This document shows positions 33,882-43,559 of a stretch of 64,000 bases of DNA, piece after piece. Source of the stretch: Serpens gallinarum. Lineage in GTDB: Bacteria > Pseudomonadota > Gammaproteobacteria > Pseudomonadales > Pseudomonadaceae. Each line of letters opens with the position of its first letter. Positions within the stretch are counted from its first letter, which is position 1. The translations under genes and the position numbers were made by a program. Below the pieces are notes generated by a model. That model was not told the origin of the DNA, did no database searches, and worked only from the letters and a program-made list of their open reading frames with translations. The stretch is taken from NCBI RefSeq assembly GCF_014836765.1, contig NZ_JACSQG010000012.1, positions 1 to 64,000 of the forward strand, written 5' to 3'.

Positions 33882-34931
33882 ATGAACTTCATCTTTACCG
33901 ACGACCAACTGGCGTTCCGTGAGGCCATCAGCCGTTTCCTGATGACCGAGGCTGCCCCCGAAATGCTCCGCGACATCTGGGAAACCGATGCCGGACGTTC
34001 GCCCGATCTGCGCGGCAAGATCGCCGAGCAGGGCCTGACCGCGCTTTCGGTGCCCGAAGAATGTGGCGGCCTGGGCATGGACGACATTGCCTGGGCGCTG
34101 ATGACCCAGGAGCTTGGCTACTACGCCATTCCCGACTCGCTGGCCGACACCGCCTATGTGGCGGTGGGCCTGCTCGCCGCTCTGCCGCAGAGCGAGCAAC
34201 GCGATGCCTGGCTGGCGCAGATCGCCGAAGGCAGCGTCCGCGTGGCCGTGGGCCACCCGGTCAATCCCTGGGTAGCCGATGCAGGACTGGCCGACTGGCT
34301 GTTGCTGGCCCATCAGGATGAAGTGCACATGGTCCCGCGCAATCAGGTATCGGTGCAGGGCAATGCCAGCATCGATGCCTCGCGGCGTCTGTACACCGTG
34401 ACCTGGACACCGGGCAGCGCGACCCGTGTGGCAGAGGCCCAATCGGGGCGGGCGCTGTGGGCCGAGAGCCTGAATCGCGGCGCCTTGTCGGTGGCCGGTC
34501 AGTTGATCGGCCTGGCCCAGCGCATGCTCGATCTGTCGGTCGACTACGTGGCCCAGCGCAAGCAGTTCGGCAAGCCGATCGGCAGCTTCCAGGCGGTCAA
34601 GCATCACCTGGCCGATGTCGCCACCCAGGTTGAATTCGCCAAGCCGGTGCTCTACCGCGCCGCCCATGCCCTGGCCAAGGGCGAAGCGGACGTTGACGTG
34701 CGCATTTCCCACGCGCGCCTGGCGTGCTGCGAAGCCAGCTGGCTGGCCGCCCGTCACGGTATCCAGGTGCACGGCGCCATGGGGTACACCTGGGAGGTGG
34801 ACCTGCAGATGTTCATGAAGCGTGCGTGGGCACTGGACAACGCCTGGGGCGACCGTGCGCTTCACAAAACCCGGGTCGAACAGCACCTGCTCGGTGCCGC
34901 GTTGCTGCCTGGCAACACTTTCGAGGAATGA
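33882..34931 (+). CDS. Acyl-CoA dehydrogenase (FadE-type, second subunit)
   Basis: A 349-residue acyl-CoA dehydrogenase. It begins MNFIFTDDQLAFREAI and ends with HGAMGYTWEVDLQMFMKRAWAL, where Glu in the TWE motif is the likely base. The middle flavin segment is degenerate, as in second subunits of steroid FadE heterotetramers. It is short for the family (typically ~380). The ATG with GGGGCGGGCG upstream is 10 bp past the previous stop; a longer frame inside the previous gene is rejected. fadA6 follows after 3 bp. Confidence 0.85.
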   Translation: MNFIFTDDQLAFREAISRFLMTEAAPEMLRDIWETDAGRSPDLRGKIAEQGLTALSVPEECGGLGMDDIAWALMTQELGYYAIPDSLADTAYVAVGLLAALPQSEQRDAWLAQIAEGSVRVAVGHPVNPWVADAGLADWLLLAHQDEVHMVPRNQVSVQGNASIDASRRLYTVTWTPGSATRVAEAQSGRALWAESLNRGALSVAGQLIGLAQRMLDLSVDYVAQRKQFGKPIGSFQAVKHHLADVATQVEFAKPVLYRAAHALAKGEADVDVRISHARLACCEASWLAARHGIQVHGAMGYTWEVDLQMFMKRAWALDNAWGDRALHKTRVEQHLLGAALLPGNTFEE

Positions 34932-34934
34932 ACC

Positions 34935-36086
34935 ATGCCTGAAGCCTACATAGTCGACGCCCTGCGCACGCCTACCGGCAAGCGCAAGGGCAGCCTGGCC
35001 CACGTGCATGCCGTCGACCTGGGCGCCCATGTGCTCAAGGCGCTGGTGGAGCGCAATGCAATTCCGGACGATGAATACGATGACGTGATCTTTGGTTGCG
35101 TCGATACCATCGGATCGCAGGCCGGTGACATCGCGCGTACCAGCTGGCTGGCCGCGGGGCTGGCGCTGAACGTGCCGGGTACCACAGTGGACCGCCAGTG
35201 CGGATCGTCGCAACAGGCGCTGCATTTTGCCGCCCAAGCGGTGATGAGCGGCACCCAGGACGTGATTGCCGTCGGGGGTGTGCAGACCATGACGCAAATC
35301 CCCATTTCCTCGGCCATGCTGGCCGGTCAGCCGCTGGGCTTCCCGGACCCCTTCTCGGGCAGTGTCGGCTGGCGTGCGCGTTTCACCGATCAGCCGGTGA
35401 ACCAGTTCTATGCCGCGCAGCGCATTGCCGATCACTGGCAGGTCAGCCGCGCCGACATGGAAGATTTTTCGCTGGAGAGCCATCGCCGTGCCCTGGCGGC
35501 CATCGAGGCGGGCCGCTTTGCGCGCGAGACAGTCGCCTGCGAAGGGCTGTCGGTCGATGAGACCCCGCGGGTCACCACCCTGGAGAAGATGGCCAGCCTG
35601 GAGCCGGTCGATCCGCAATACCCGAGCATCACGGCAGCGGTCTCCAGCCAGACCTGCGATGCCTCGGCAGCGCTGCTGGTGGTGTCGGAGGCGGCGCTCA
35701 AGCGCTACAACCTGACCCCTCGCGCGCGCATTCATCACCTGAGCGTGCGCGGCGACGACCCGGTCTGGCACCTCACCGCGCCGATCGAGGCGACCCGTCA
35801 TGCGCTGAAGAAAGCCGGCATGCGCATCGCCGACATCGGCCGGGTGGAAATCAACGAGGCCTTCGCCTCGGTGGTGATGGCCTGGGCCAAGGAGCTGGAT
35901 TACGACCCGGCACGCACCAACGTCAACGGCGGCGCCATCGCCCTGGGCCATCCCCTGGGCGCAACGGGTGCGCGCCTGGCGACCACGCTGCTGCACGAAC
36001 TGGAGCGCAGCGGCGAGCGCTACGGCTTGCAGACCATGTGCGAAGGCGGTGGTCAGGCCAACGTCACCATTATCGAACGCCTGTAA
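34935..36086 (+). CDS. fadA6: Steroid thiolase FadA6
   Basis: A 383-residue degradative thiolase. The nucleophile Cys89 is in [13 protein letters not shown], His is in [15 protein letters not shown] and the second Cys in [21 protein letters not shown] and the overall wording resemble FadA6, which thiolyses the final beta-keto CoA ester of HIP degradation. Three bases separate it from the dehydrogenase gene; an SDR gene follows after 52 bp. Confidence 0.88.
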   Translation: MPEAYIVDALRTPTGKRKGSLAHVHAVDLGAHVLKALVERNAIPDDEYDDVIFGCVDTIGSQAGDIARTSWLAAGLALNVPGTTVDRQCGSSQQALHFAAQAVMSGTQDVIAVGGVQTMTQIPISSAMLAGQPLGFPDPFSGSVGWRARFTDQPVNQFYAAQRIADHWQVSRADMEDFSLESHRRALAAIEAGRFARETVACEGLSVDETPRVTTLEKMASLEPVDPQYPSITAAVSSQTCDASAALLVVSEAALKRYNLTPRARIHHLSVRGDDPVWHLTAPIEATRHALKKAGMRIADIGRVEINEAFASVVMAWAKELDYDPARTNVNGGAIALGHPLGATGARLATTLLHELERSGERYGLQTMCEGGGQANVTIIERL

Positions 36087-36138
36087 CAAGGCCCCTGCGC
36101 CCGAATGGGCGCAGGCTACGGACTCTGGAGAGCAAGAC

Positions 36139-37023
36139 ATGGGAATACTCAACGAACGCGTCGTGATCGTTACCGGCGCCGGGGGTGGTCTGGGTGCGGC
36201 CCATGCACGGGTTTTCGCCGCCGAGGGCGCCTGCGTGGTGGTCAACGACATCAATCAGGCAGCGGCGCAGAAGGTGGTCGATGAGATCCTCGCCGCCGGC
36301 GGCCGGGCGCTGGCCAACGCTAGCGACATCACTGATTACGCCGACAGCGAGAACGCGGTGAAGCAGGCCATCGAGGTTTTTGGCGATCTGCATGTGGTGG
36401 TGAACAACGCCGGCATCAACCGTGACCGCATGTTCGCCTCGATGACCGAGGCCGAGTGGGACGCCATCATGGCGGTGCACTTGAAGGGTCATTTCTGCAT
36501 CAGCTCGCATGCGGTGCACTACTGGCGCGACCAGTCCAAGGCGGGCAGAAAGGTGGACGCGCGCATCATCAACACCACCTCCGGGGCCGGCCTGCAGGGC
36601 TCCATCGGGCAGTCCAACTATGCCGCCGCCAAGGCCGGCATCGCCGCGCTGACGCTGAACCAGGCGGCAGAGTTGGGTCGCTATGGGATCACCGCCAACG
36701 CCGTTGCGCCGGCGGCGCGCACCGGCATGACCACCGCGGTGGAAGCCATGGCCGCGCGCATGGCCGCACCGGACGATGGCAGCTTCGACTACTGGGCGCC
36801 GGAAAACGTCTCCTCGCTGCTGGCCTGGCTGGCGTCCGCCGAGTCGGCCCATGTCACTGGGCGGGTGTTCGAGGCCGAAGGTGGCAAGATCTCCATCGCC
36901 GACGGCTGGCGCACCACCCAGGGCGTCGACAAGGGTGATCGCTGGCAGCCTGCCGAAGTCGGTGAGGCCATGCAGGCGCTGCTCGCCGCCGAAGTGCCGG
37001 CGCAGAAGGTCTACGGAAGCTGA
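36139..37023 (+). CDS. Short-chain dehydrogenase (MFE-2/17beta-HSD4-like)
   Basis: A 294-residue SDR, longer than classical members. It has TGAGGGLGAAHA near residue 12, NDINQA (Asp favouring NAD), NNAGINRDRMFASMTE near 91, catalytic Ser in TTSGAG and YAAAK near 173. The NAGI-RD-F/MASM wording is typical of peroxisomal multifunctional enzyme type 2 and related 3-hydroxyacyl-CoA dehydrogenases. It could oxidise a hydroxyacyl-CoA in HIP degradation (the position held by Rv3548c in Mycobacterium). Start ATG has GGAGAGC upstream. Last gene of the hsaC operon. Confidence 0.86.
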   Translation: MGILNERVVIVTGAGGGLGAAHARVFAAEGACVVVNDINQAAAQKVVDEILAAGGRALANASDITDYADSENAVKQAIEVFGDLHVVVNNAGINRDRMFASMTEAEWDAIMAVHLKGHFCISSHAVHYWRDQSKAGRKVDARIINTTSGAGLQGSIGQSNYAAAKAGIAALTLNQAAELGRYGITANAVAPAARTGMTTAVEAMAARMAAPDDGSFDYWAPENVSSLLAWLASAESAHVTGRVFEAEGGKISIADGWRTTQGVDKGDRWQPAEVGEAMQALLAAEVPAQKVYGS

Positions 37024-37045
37024 GACCCCAGCACCCTTAAAGCGC

Positions 37046-37073
37046 CGTGGCCGCTCTATGCGGCCACGCGTGT
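37046..37073 (+). terminator. Hairpin at the end of the hsaC-fadA6-SDR operon
   Basis: CGTGGCCGC (37046-37054) pairs with GCGGCCACG (37060-37068), 5-nt loop, followed by a T-rich stretch (TGTTTCT) a few bases on. A moderate Rho-independent terminator. Confidence 0.6.
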
Positions 37074-37110
37074 TTCTGGCCACCGGCATTCTGCCGAGCC
37101 ATGGGCGGCC

Positions 37111-37154
37111 ACGTCCGTTTTGACGATGTTGCCGCTGCCCGCGACCGGTATACC
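37111..37154 (+). promoter_or_regulatory. Steroid-cluster box 10 with good -10, for ipdF-MaoC-thiolase
   Basis: ACGTCCGTTTTGACGATG at 37111-37128 (15/18). TATACC at 37149-37154, 29.5 bp from the centre, is one of the best -10 elements of the set. The ipdF start is 59 bp downstream of the box. Confidence 0.7.
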
Positions 37155-37187
37155 TGGCAATGAACTGTCATTACCGAGGTATGCACC

Positions 37188-37973
37188 GTGAGACAAGCTC
37201 CCGCCTATGTTCCTGGTCATCAACTGCTGGCCGGCAAATCCGTGCTAATCACCGCCGCCGCCGGCGCTGGCATCGGCTACGCCGCCGCCAAGCGCTGCGC
37301 CGAGGAAGGCTGCCGCGCGCTGATGATTTCCGATATTCATCCGCGCCGCCTGGAAGAGGCGGTGGAGCGGCTGAAGGCCGAAACCGGTCTGCAAGCTGTC
37401 TACGGCCAGTTGTGCAACGTGGTGATCGAAGACGAGGTGCAGGCCTTGGTGGCCGCCGCTGAGCAGGCGCTTGGCGGTGTCGATGTGCTGATCAACAACG
37501 CCGGGCTCGGCGGGCAGAAGCGTGTCACCGAAATGACCGATGAAGAATGGTTGCGGGTCATCGACGTGACGCTCACCGGTACCTTCCGCATGACCCGCGC
37601 GATGCTGCCGCACATGGAGCGCCGCGGGACCGGTGCCATCGTCAACAACGCGTCGGTGCTCGGCTGGCGCGCGCAGAAGGAGCAGGCGCACTACGCCGCG
37701 GCCAAGGCGGGGGTCATGGCGCTGACCCGCTGCAGCGCGGTGGAGGCGGCCGAACATGGGGTGCGCATCAATGCGGTGTCGCCGTCCATCGCGCTGCACG
37801 ACTTTCTGAGGAAAGCCTCCAGCGACGAGTTGCTGGAGCAATTGGCCAGCCGCGAAGCCTTTGGCCGTGCCGCCGAGGTGTGGGAAGTGGCCAACGTGAT
37901 GATTTTCCTGGCCAGCGACTACGCCTCCTACATGGTCGGCGAAGTGCTCTCGGTCAGCTCGCAGCACGCCTGA
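37188..37973 (+). CDS. ipdF: IpdF, 5-oxo-HIP-CoA reductase (SDR)
   Basis: A 261-residue SDR with the IpdF-type start LLAGKSVLITAAAGAGIGYAA (modified cofactor loop AAAGAGIG), NNAGLGGQK near residue 103, catalytic Ser in NNASVLGW and YAAAK. IpdF reduces the 5-keto group of HIP-CoA. Start is GTG at 37188 with GAGG 8 bp upstream; no in-frame ATG precedes it. First gene of a three-gene operon under box 10. Confidence 0.87.
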   Translation: MRQAPAYVPGHQLLAGKSVLITAAAGAGIGYAAAKRCAEEGCRALMISDIHPRRLEEAVERLKAETGLQAVYGQLCNVVIEDEVQALVAAAEQALGGVDVLINNAGLGGQKRVTEMTDEEWLRVIDVTLTGTFRMTRAMLPHMERRGTGAIVNNASVLGWRAQKEQAHYAAAKAGVMALTRCSAVEAAEHGVRINAVSPSIALHDFLRKASSDELLEQLASREAFGRAAEVWEVANVMIFLASDYASYMVGEVLSVSSQHA

Positions 37974-37983
37974 GGACGCCGCC

Positions 37984-38454
37984 ATGACAACCGTATTCAA
38001 GAGTGCAGAAGACATGCTGGCGTCCACCGGCCTGGCGCTGGGGACGAGCGAATGGGTGCTGGTCGACCAGGCGCGCATCGACCTGTTCGCCGAGGCCACT
38101 GGCGATCACCAGTGGATTCACGTCGACCCGGTCCGCGCCGCCGAGGGTCCGTTTGGCTGCACCGTTGCCCACGGCTACCTGACGCTGTCGCTGGCCAATC
38201 TGTTTCTGCCCCAGCTGATGCAGGTGCAGAACATGCAGATGGGCGTCAACTACGGCTGCGACAGGGTACGTTTCCCCGCGCCGGTAACGGTCGGATCGCG
38301 GGTGCGCGGTCGTGGAGAAGTGGTCAAGGTCGAGCAGGTCGGCGCGGCGGTGCAGCAGACCGTGCGCGTGACCGTGGAAATCGAGGGCGCCGACCGCCCT
38401 GGCTGCGTGGTGGATACCGTCAGCCGCTACACCTTCAATTCCCTTAACGAGTGA
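37984..38454 (+). CDS. MaoC-like (R)-enoyl-CoA hydratase
   Basis: A 156-residue hot-dog-fold protein with the full hydratase 2 motif [19 protein letters not shown] and [16 protein letters not shown]: Asp41 and His46 are the catalytic pair. It hydrates an enoyl-CoA to the (R)-3-hydroxyacyl-CoA. The start is 10 bp after ipdF. It is the likely hydratase for the beta-oxidation steps fed by the neighbouring dehydrogenases and the SDR. Confidence 0.88.
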   Translation: MTTVFKSAEDMLASTGLALGTSEWVLVDQARIDLFAEATGDHQWIHVDPVRAAEGPFGCTVAHGYLTLSLANLFLPQLMQVQNMQMGVNYGCDRVRFPAPVTVGSRVRGRGEVVKVEQVGAAVQQTVRVTVEIEGADRPGCVVDTVSRYTFNSLNE

Positions 38455-38461
38455 GAAACCC

Positions 38462-39664
38462 ATGAACGAAGTCGTCATTGTCTCCACGGCGCGTACCGCG
38501 CTGGCCAAATCCTTTCGCGGTTCGTTCAACGACACCGAGGCCCCAGTGCTGGGCGGGCACGTGGTGCGCGCGGTGCTCGAGCGCGCCGGGGTCGAGGCTG
38601 AAGCGGTTGAGGACGTGATCATGGGTGCCGCGGTGCAGCAGGGTACCCAGGCCTACAACATCGGTCGGCTGTGCGCCTACACCGGTGGGTTGCCGCCAAG
38701 CGTGCCGGGCATGGCACTGGACCGCATGTGCGCGTCGGGCCTGATGAGCATCGGCGTGGCGGCGAAAAGCATTATGGCCGGCGAAATGAACATTGCGATT
38801 GCCGGTGGGGTGGAATCCCTCTCGCTGACCCAGACGAAGCACAAGAACACCTACCGGGCGCAGTCCGAGGCCGTCATCGAATGCATGCCGAGCGCCTACA
38901 TCCCGATGATCGAGACCGCCGAGATCGTCTCGCAGCGCTATGGCATCAGCCGCGCCGCCCAGGACGAATACGCGCTGCAAAGTCAGCTGCGTACCGCGTC
39001 GGCGCAGCAGGCCGGACGCTTTGCCGACGAAATCGTGCCGCTGGCCGCGCGCAAGCGGGTGTTTGACAAGGAAGGCACTCCGACCGGGCATGAGGACGTC
39101 CTGGCCGAACGTGACGAATGCAATCGGCCCAGTACCCGTATCGATGACTTGCAGGCGCTCAAGCCGGTCTGGAAGGGTGGCAAGTGGGTCGAGCAGGGCG
39201 AGTTCGTCACCGCTGGCAATGCCTCGCAGTTTTCCGACGGCGCCAGCGCCTGCCTGTTGATGAGCGCCGCCGAGGCCCAGCGTCGCGGACTCCAGCCCTT
39301 GGGTATCTACCGCGGTATCGCCGTCGCGGGCTGCGCGCCGGAGGAAATGGGTATCGGGCCCGTTTTCGCAGTGCCGCGGCTGCTTCGGCGCTTCGGTCTG
39401 ACGGTTAACGACGTCGATCTCTGGGAAATCAACGAAGCCTTCGCCAGCCAGGTGCTGCAGTGCCGCGATGCCCTGGGCATCGATAACGACCGCCTGAACG
39501 TCAACGGCGGCGCCATCGCCATCGGCCACCCGTTCGGCATGTCCGGGTCGCGGATGGTCGGCCATGCGCTGATCGAAGGGCGCCGTCGTGGTGCGCGCTT
39601 CGTGGTGGTTTCCATGTGCATCGGCGGCGGCATGGGCGCGGCGGGCCTGTTCGAGCTGCCGTGA
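38462..39664 (+). CDS. Acetyl-CoA acyltransferase (thiolase)
   Basis: A 400-residue thiolase. Cys90 is the nucleophile ([13 protein letters not shown]), His is in [14 protein letters not shown] and a second Cys in [12 protein letters not shown]. It belongs to the degradative type used on longer or branched beta-ketoacyl-CoAs; FadA5-like in position but the substrate is not clear. It follows the MaoC gene by 7 bp and is the last gene of the ipdF operon. With bktB and fadA6 it makes three distinct thiolases in the cluster. Confidence 0.87.
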   Translation: MNEVVIVSTARTALAKSFRGSFNDTEAPVLGGHVVRAVLERAGVEAEAVEDVIMGAAVQQGTQAYNIGRLCAYTGGLPPSVPGMALDRMCASGLMSIGVAAKSIMAGEMNIAIAGGVESLSLTQTKHKNTYRAQSEAVIECMPSAYIPMIETAEIVSQRYGISRAAQDEYALQSQLRTASAQQAGRFADEIVPLAARKRVFDKEGTPTGHEDVLAERDECNRPSTRIDDLQALKPVWKGGKWVEQGEFVTAGNASQFSDGASACLLMSAAEAQRRGLQPLGIYRGIAVAGCAPEEMGIGPVFAVPRLLRRFGLTVNDVDLWEINEAFASQVLQCRDALGIDNDRLNVNGGAIAIGHPFGMSGSRMVGHALIEGRRRGARFVVVSMCIGGGMGAAGLFELP

Positions 39665-39674
39665 CCTGACGCAG

Positions 39675-39698
39675 GCGCCCCTCCGACCGTCGGGGCGC
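39675..39698 (+). terminator. Hairpin after the ipdF-MaoC-thiolase operon
   Basis: GCGCCCC (39675-39681) pairs with GGGGCGC (39692-39698), 10-nt loop, no strong T-run. Lies directly upstream of box 11. Confidence 0.5.
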
Positions 39699-39707
39699 AG
39701 TTGTATG

Positions 39708-39752
39708 TAATCCGTTTGGACGATGTTGCGGGCGCGGCCCTGGCCAGATGAT
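39708..39752 (+). promoter_or_regulatory. Steroid-cluster box 11, for the small ORF-YCF48-MMPL operon
   Basis: TAATCCGTTTGGACGATG at 39708-39725 (17/18, the best match). GATGAT (39747-39752) is 30.5 bp from the centre. The first start codon is 101 bp downstream. Confidence 0.7.
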
Positions 39753-39826
39753 CAAGGCGGTCGTCAGGGTTGCTCCCCAGGCGTCCCGCAAGCCCAGATA
39801 TCTATAAAAATAAAAAGGATGCAGCC

Positions 39827-40030
39827 ATGCGTTTATCAGAACTCGCTTCGCTTCCCAAGCGTCGCTGGGGCCGGACCACGGCCTATTCACTAACCGCCCT
39901 CGGATTTGTCGCCCTGGCGGCGGCCCAAGCCCTAGAACAACACAACGCTCCTAGCCGGGGCGCTAGCCTCAATGCCCATTCCATCCAGCTGCCCTTTGGC
40001 TTGAACGTCCCCTCGGACTCATTTCGCTGA
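39827..40030 (+). CDS. Small hypothetical membrane or secreted protein (67 aa)
   Basis: A 67-residue ORF with AAAAAGGA just upstream of its ATG. It has a basic N-terminus (KRRWGR), a hydrophobic stretch AYSLTALGFVALAAAQAL (residues ~19-36) and a short polar tail (EQHNAPSRGASLNAHSIQLP). This could be a signal peptide or a single membrane anchor. I do not recognise a family. It is the first ORF behind the best-matching steroid box and lies 26 bp ahead of the YCF48-like gene, so it is likely expressed with the MMPL transporter and may be an accessory part of it. Confidence 0.6.
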   Translation: MRLSELASLPKRRWGRTTAYSLTALGFVALAAAQALEQHNAPSRGASLNAHSIQLPFGLNVPSDSFR

Positions 40031-40056
40031 TTGGTAATGTTTGAAGAGGACGCGAA

Positions 40057-41088
40057 ATGCCATCCTACGAGACTGCCGGCTGCCGTCGATCGACAGGCAG
40101 GCGTCAATTGATTGCCTATGCCCTAAGCGGCCTGGTCATGGCAACCGTTGCATTTGCCTTCGCCCCGCGTGCCCCGGCGATGCTAGAACCCACTCAACTT
40201 CATCCCGATCGCGTGCATATCAACGACATGTTGATCAATGGCGAGCGTCTGGTCGCCGTCGGCGAGCGTGGCACCATCCTGGTCAGCCTGGACCATGGAC
40301 GCTCTTGGCAGCAGGCGACACTGGCCACACAGCGCGCGGCAACCTTGACCGGCGTCGCGGCGCTGGATGAAAACGTATTGCTGGCCGTTGGTCATGATGG
40401 CTGGAAGCTGCGCTCCGCAGACGGTGGCGCCACCTGGCATGAGGTCGCCTTCGGGGGCGAGCTGGGTGAACCGCTACTGGACGTCTGGAGCGCAAACGGG
40501 CGGGACGCCTTCGCGTTGGGCAGCTTCGGCAAGTTTTACGAGTCCGCTGACGGGGGCAACACCTGGGCGGCCCGCGAGGTGACAGCGGACGGCTGGCACC
40601 TCAATGGAATGGGGGGAGCCCGCAACGGCCGGCAGATGCTGGTGGGCGAGCAGGGGTTGGTGCTCCGCAGCGAAGACGCCGGCCGCACCTGGGAAACTCT
40701 GCCGGCGTTCTACAACGGCTCACTGTTCGGGGTAGTGAGACTGAGCGATGAGCGGTGGGTGACCTACGGCATGCGCGGGCGGGTGTTCCTTACCGATGAT
40801 TTCGGTGAGAGCTGGACGCAGGTCGAGCTCGGTCACAGCCACGCGCTGTATGGCCATGTCCTGCTGCCCGATGCGGCGGGAGTCATGCTGGTGGGTGCTG
40901 ACGGCAGCGTGGTGCACTTGGCTGCCGATGGACGCCTGCTGCAGAGTACCCAGCGCAGCGGCCTGGGCACCCTGACCTCGGCGGTTGCAGTGAGCCAACG
41001 ACTGGTGCTGGTAGGAGGCGAACGTGGCGTTTTTCAGGGCGTTGAAGCGCAACGCCTGGCGGTCAGCACACACAGGAGCATGCCATGA
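40057..41088 (+). CDS. YCF48-like (BNR/sialidase-type repeat) exported protein
   Basis: A 343-residue protein with an N-terminal membrane/signal segment (LIAYALSGLVMATVAFAFAP) followed by repeats of the form SxDGGxTW: SLDHGRSWQ, SADGGATWH, SADGGNTWA, SEDAGRTWE and TDDFGESWTQ. These mark a YCF48/BNR beta-propeller, probably periplasmic. Such proteins regularly stand next to MMPL transporters in Pseudomonas steroid and lipid clusters. It overlaps the MMPL gene by 4 bp (ATGA), so the two are translationally coupled and may form a complex. Confidence 0.85.
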   Translation: MPSYETAGCRRSTGRRQLIAYALSGLVMATVAFAFAPRAPAMLEPTQLHPDRVHINDMLINGERLVAVGERGTILVSLDHGRSWQQATLATQRAATLTGVAALDENVLLAVGHDGWKLRSADGGATWHEVAFGGELGEPLLDVWSANGRDAFALGSFGKFYESADGGNTWAAREVTADGWHLNGMGGARNGRQMLVGEQGLVLRSEDAGRTWETLPAFYNGSLFGVVRLSDERWVTYGMRGRVFLTDDFGESWTQVELGHSHALYGHVLLPDAAGVMLVGADGSVVHLAADGRLLQSTQRSGLGTLTSAVAVSQRLVLVGGERGVFQGVEAQRLAVSTHRSMP

Positions 41089-43472
41089 GCCATAAACCGA
41101 GCAGAATCGAGCGTTGGGTAGAGTGCTGTGCCGACGGGCTGATGGCGTGGAGAAGGAGCCTGCTGGCGCTGTTCGTGCTGATCACGCTTGGCTTGGGCTA
41201 CAGCGCGACCCAGGTTCGGCTGGACCCTGCATTCAACAAGCAGATTCCGGTTAGCCACGACTACATGCTGAACTTCCTCGACTACAGTCGCATTTTTACC
41301 GGTGCCAACCGGGTGCTGGTGAGCGTGCGCTGGAAAGGCGAGGGCGACATCTATAACCGGGAGTTCCTCGAGACGCTGCAAAAGGTCACTGACGACGTCT
41401 TCTTCATCTCCGGTGTCAGCCGACCCAGTGTGACATCGCTGTTCACCCCGAACGTGCGCTATATCGAAGTCACTGAAGAAGGCTACGTGGGTGATATGGT
41501 GGTGCCGCCACACTACGCGGGGTCGGCGGAGGATCTGGCGCAGGTGCGCAGCAACGCGGCCCGTTCGGGGCAGATCGGCAGCCTGATTGCCAACGACCTC
41601 AAGTCGGCCTTGGTTCGCGCCGACCTGCAGGACAGCGACACGAGAACCGGCGAGGCGGTGTCCTATGCGGCGATTGCCGAGGAGCTCGAAGCCATCCGGG
41701 AGCGTTACGCCAGTGACACCATCGAGATCAACATTGTGGGGTTCGCCAAGCTGGTGGGCGATGTGATGGAGGGGCTGAGTACGGTGATCGGCTTCTTTGT
41801 GGTGGCCTTTGTCATCACTGCCGTGCTGCTCTGGCTTTACACCCAGTCGCTGAAGCTGACGGTGGTTTCGCTGATCGTGGCCCTGCTGCCGGTGATCTGG
41901 CTGCTCGGTCTGCTGCCGCTGCTGGGGCTGGGCATCGACCCGATGTCGATCCTCGTGCCGTTCCTGATCTTCTCTATCGGTGTTTCCCACGCCGTGCAGA
42001 TGACCAATGCCTGGAAGCAGGATGTGTTGCAGGGCTGCGACTCGATTGGCGCGGCACGCTCGGCGTTCTGCAAGATCTTCATTCCCGGCGCCCTGGCGTT
42101 GCTGATGAATGCGCTGGGCTTCGCCGTGATCATGCTCATCGACATTCCGATCGTCCACGAGCTGGGCATCACCGCCTGCATCGGCGTGATGCTCATGATC
42201 ATCACCAACAAGATGATGTTGCCCATCATCATTTCCCACCTGAGACTGGAAGGCAGCGCACGTTCGGGCAGCAGGCCGGCGTCCGCCGGACGGCATCCGC
42301 TGTGGTGGCGCCTCTCCGCGCTGGCGCTGCCGGGGCCGGCGCTCGTCGTGTTCGCCTGCTGCGTGGTGCTGCTCGGCTTTGGCGTGAGCAAGGCGCGTCA
42401 GCTGGAAGTTGGCGACATCGGCACCGGCGCGCCGGAGCTGCGGGCCGATTCGCGTTACAACCAGGACAACGAAAAGATCATTGGCAGCTATTCCATAGGT
42501 CTCGACGTGCTGGCAGTGTTTGTCGAGTCCCCCGGGGGGCAGGAGGCATGCCTCGATCCGAAGGTGATGCGCGCCATCGAGGCGTTCGATTTCGAGATGC
42601 GCAATGTCACCGGCGTACAGTCCGTGCAGAGCGTGGCGAGCATGGCCAAGGCGGTGATTGCCGGAAACAACGAGGGCAACCCGCGCTGGTCAGCCATTCC
42701 CGGCGCCTCGCGGGGCCTGCAGCAGGGCTCGCTGGCGTATTCGCCGGACCACGGGCTGGTCAGCGAAGGCTGCCAGCACCAGCAGATCCTGGTGTTCCTG
42801 ACCGATCATGAGGGCGCGACGATTTTCCATGTCATCGATGAGGCGAAACGGGTCATCGCCGACGTCTCGATCCCCGAGGCGCGCTTCAAGCTTGCCGGTG
42901 GCAACGTCGGGGTGATGGCGGCGTCCAACGAGGCGGTCAAGCGGGCCGAAGTGATCATGCTCGCCGCACTGTTTTGCTCGGTGGCTTTGTTCTGCCTGCT
43001 GACCTTCCGTTCGCTGCGAGCCGTTCTGTGCATTCTGGTGCCGCTGGGCATCGTCGCCATCCTCTGCAATGCCCTCATGGCCATGCTCGGTATCGGTCTG
43101 AAAGTGGCAACCTTGCCGGTGATGGCGCTTGGGGTGGGCGTCGGCGTGGACTATGGGATCTACCTCTACGAGCGCATCCAGCATGAAATGGCCGAGGGCC
43201 GGGATTTGCGAACGGCGTTCTACGAGGCCATGTGCCAACGCGGTACAGCGGCGGTATTCACCGCAGTGACCATGTCCATCGGCGTCTGCACCTGGGCATT
43301 CGCACCGCTCAAGTTCCAGGCGGACATGGGGGTGCTGCTGGCTTTCATGTTCCTGGTCAACGTGTTCGGCGCAATCCTTGTGCTGCCGGCGCTGGCGGCC
43401 TGGTTCAACCAGGGCAGGGCACTGGTCAAACCCAGCAAGACGGCGGCACCGCTCGCCCAGGCCCAGGCCTGA
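41085..43472 (+). CDS. MMPL/RND-family transporter
   Basis: A 795-residue RND-superfamily membrane protein. A first membrane segment (~residues 25-42) is followed by a periplasmic loop, a group of segments (~230-400), a second single segment (LPGPALVVFACCVVLLGFG, ~411-430), a second periplasmic loop, then another group (~630-780) with GVGVGVDYGIYLYERI containing the Asp used for proton coupling. This is the two-fold MMPL layout. In steroid clusters it is a candidate mover of steroids or lipids across the inner membrane; direction and substrate are unknown. Translationally coupled to the YCF48-like gene. Confidence 0.88.
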   Translation: MSHKPSRIERWVECCADGLMAWRRSLLALFVLITLGLGYSATQVRLDPAFNKQIPVSHDYMLNFLDYSRIFTGANRVLVSVRWKGEGDIYNREFLETLQKVTDDVFFISGVSRPSVTSLFTPNVRYIEVTEEGYVGDMVVPPHYAGSAEDLAQVRSNAARSGQIGSLIANDLKSALVRADLQDSDTRTGEAVSYAAIAEELEAIRERYASDTIEINIVGFAKLVGDVMEGLSTVIGFFVVAFVITAVLLWLYTQSLKLTVVSLIVALLPVIWLLGLLPLLGLGIDPMSILVPFLIFSIGVSHAVQMTNAWKQDVLQGCDSIGAARSAFCKIFIPGALALLMNALGFAVIMLIDIPIVHELGITACIGVMLMIITNKMMLPIIISHLRLEGSARSGSRPASAGRHPLWWRLSALALPGPALVVFACCVVLLGFGVSKARQLEVGDIGTGAPELRADSRYNQDNEKIIGSYSIGLDVLAVFVESPGGQEACLDPKVMRAIEAFDFEMRNVTGVQSVQSVASMAKAVIAGNNEGNPRWSAIPGASRGLQQGSLAYSPDHGLVSEGCQHQQILVFLTDHEGATIFHVIDEAKRVIADVSIPEARFKLAGGNVGVMAASNEAVKRAEVIMLAALFCSVALFCLLTFRSLRAVLCILVPLGIVAILCNALMAMLGIGLKVATLPVMALGVGVGVDYGIYLYERIQHEMAEGRDLRTAFYEAMCQRGTAAVFTAVTMSIGVCTWAFAPLKFQADMGVLLAFMFLVNVFGAILVLPALAAWFNQGRALVKPSKTAAPLAQAQA

Positions 43473-43502
43473 TCGAGCCGTGCAGTGTTATCAGCGGCCT
43501 CT

Positions 43503-43531
43503 TTCGAAACCCGGGAGAGCCGCTCTATAGT
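43503..43531 (+). promoter_or_regulatory. Candidate sigma70 promoter of the LuxR-type regulator gene
   Basis: TATAGT (43526-43531) is a strong -10. A poor -35 (TTCGAA, 43503-43508) sits 17 bp upstream. No steroid box is present here, so the regulator appears to be expressed independently of the regulon. Confidence 0.5.
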
Positions 43532-43559
43532 GAGGCTTTCGGAGTAAGGGCCTAGCGCC

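Noticed and set aside
33837-36254. 805-codon open frame on the minus strand opposite the FadE, fadA6 and SDR genes
   Set aside because: It is a shadow of high-GC coding sequence on the plus strand; its translation has no recognisable domain, while the plus-strand genes are complete.
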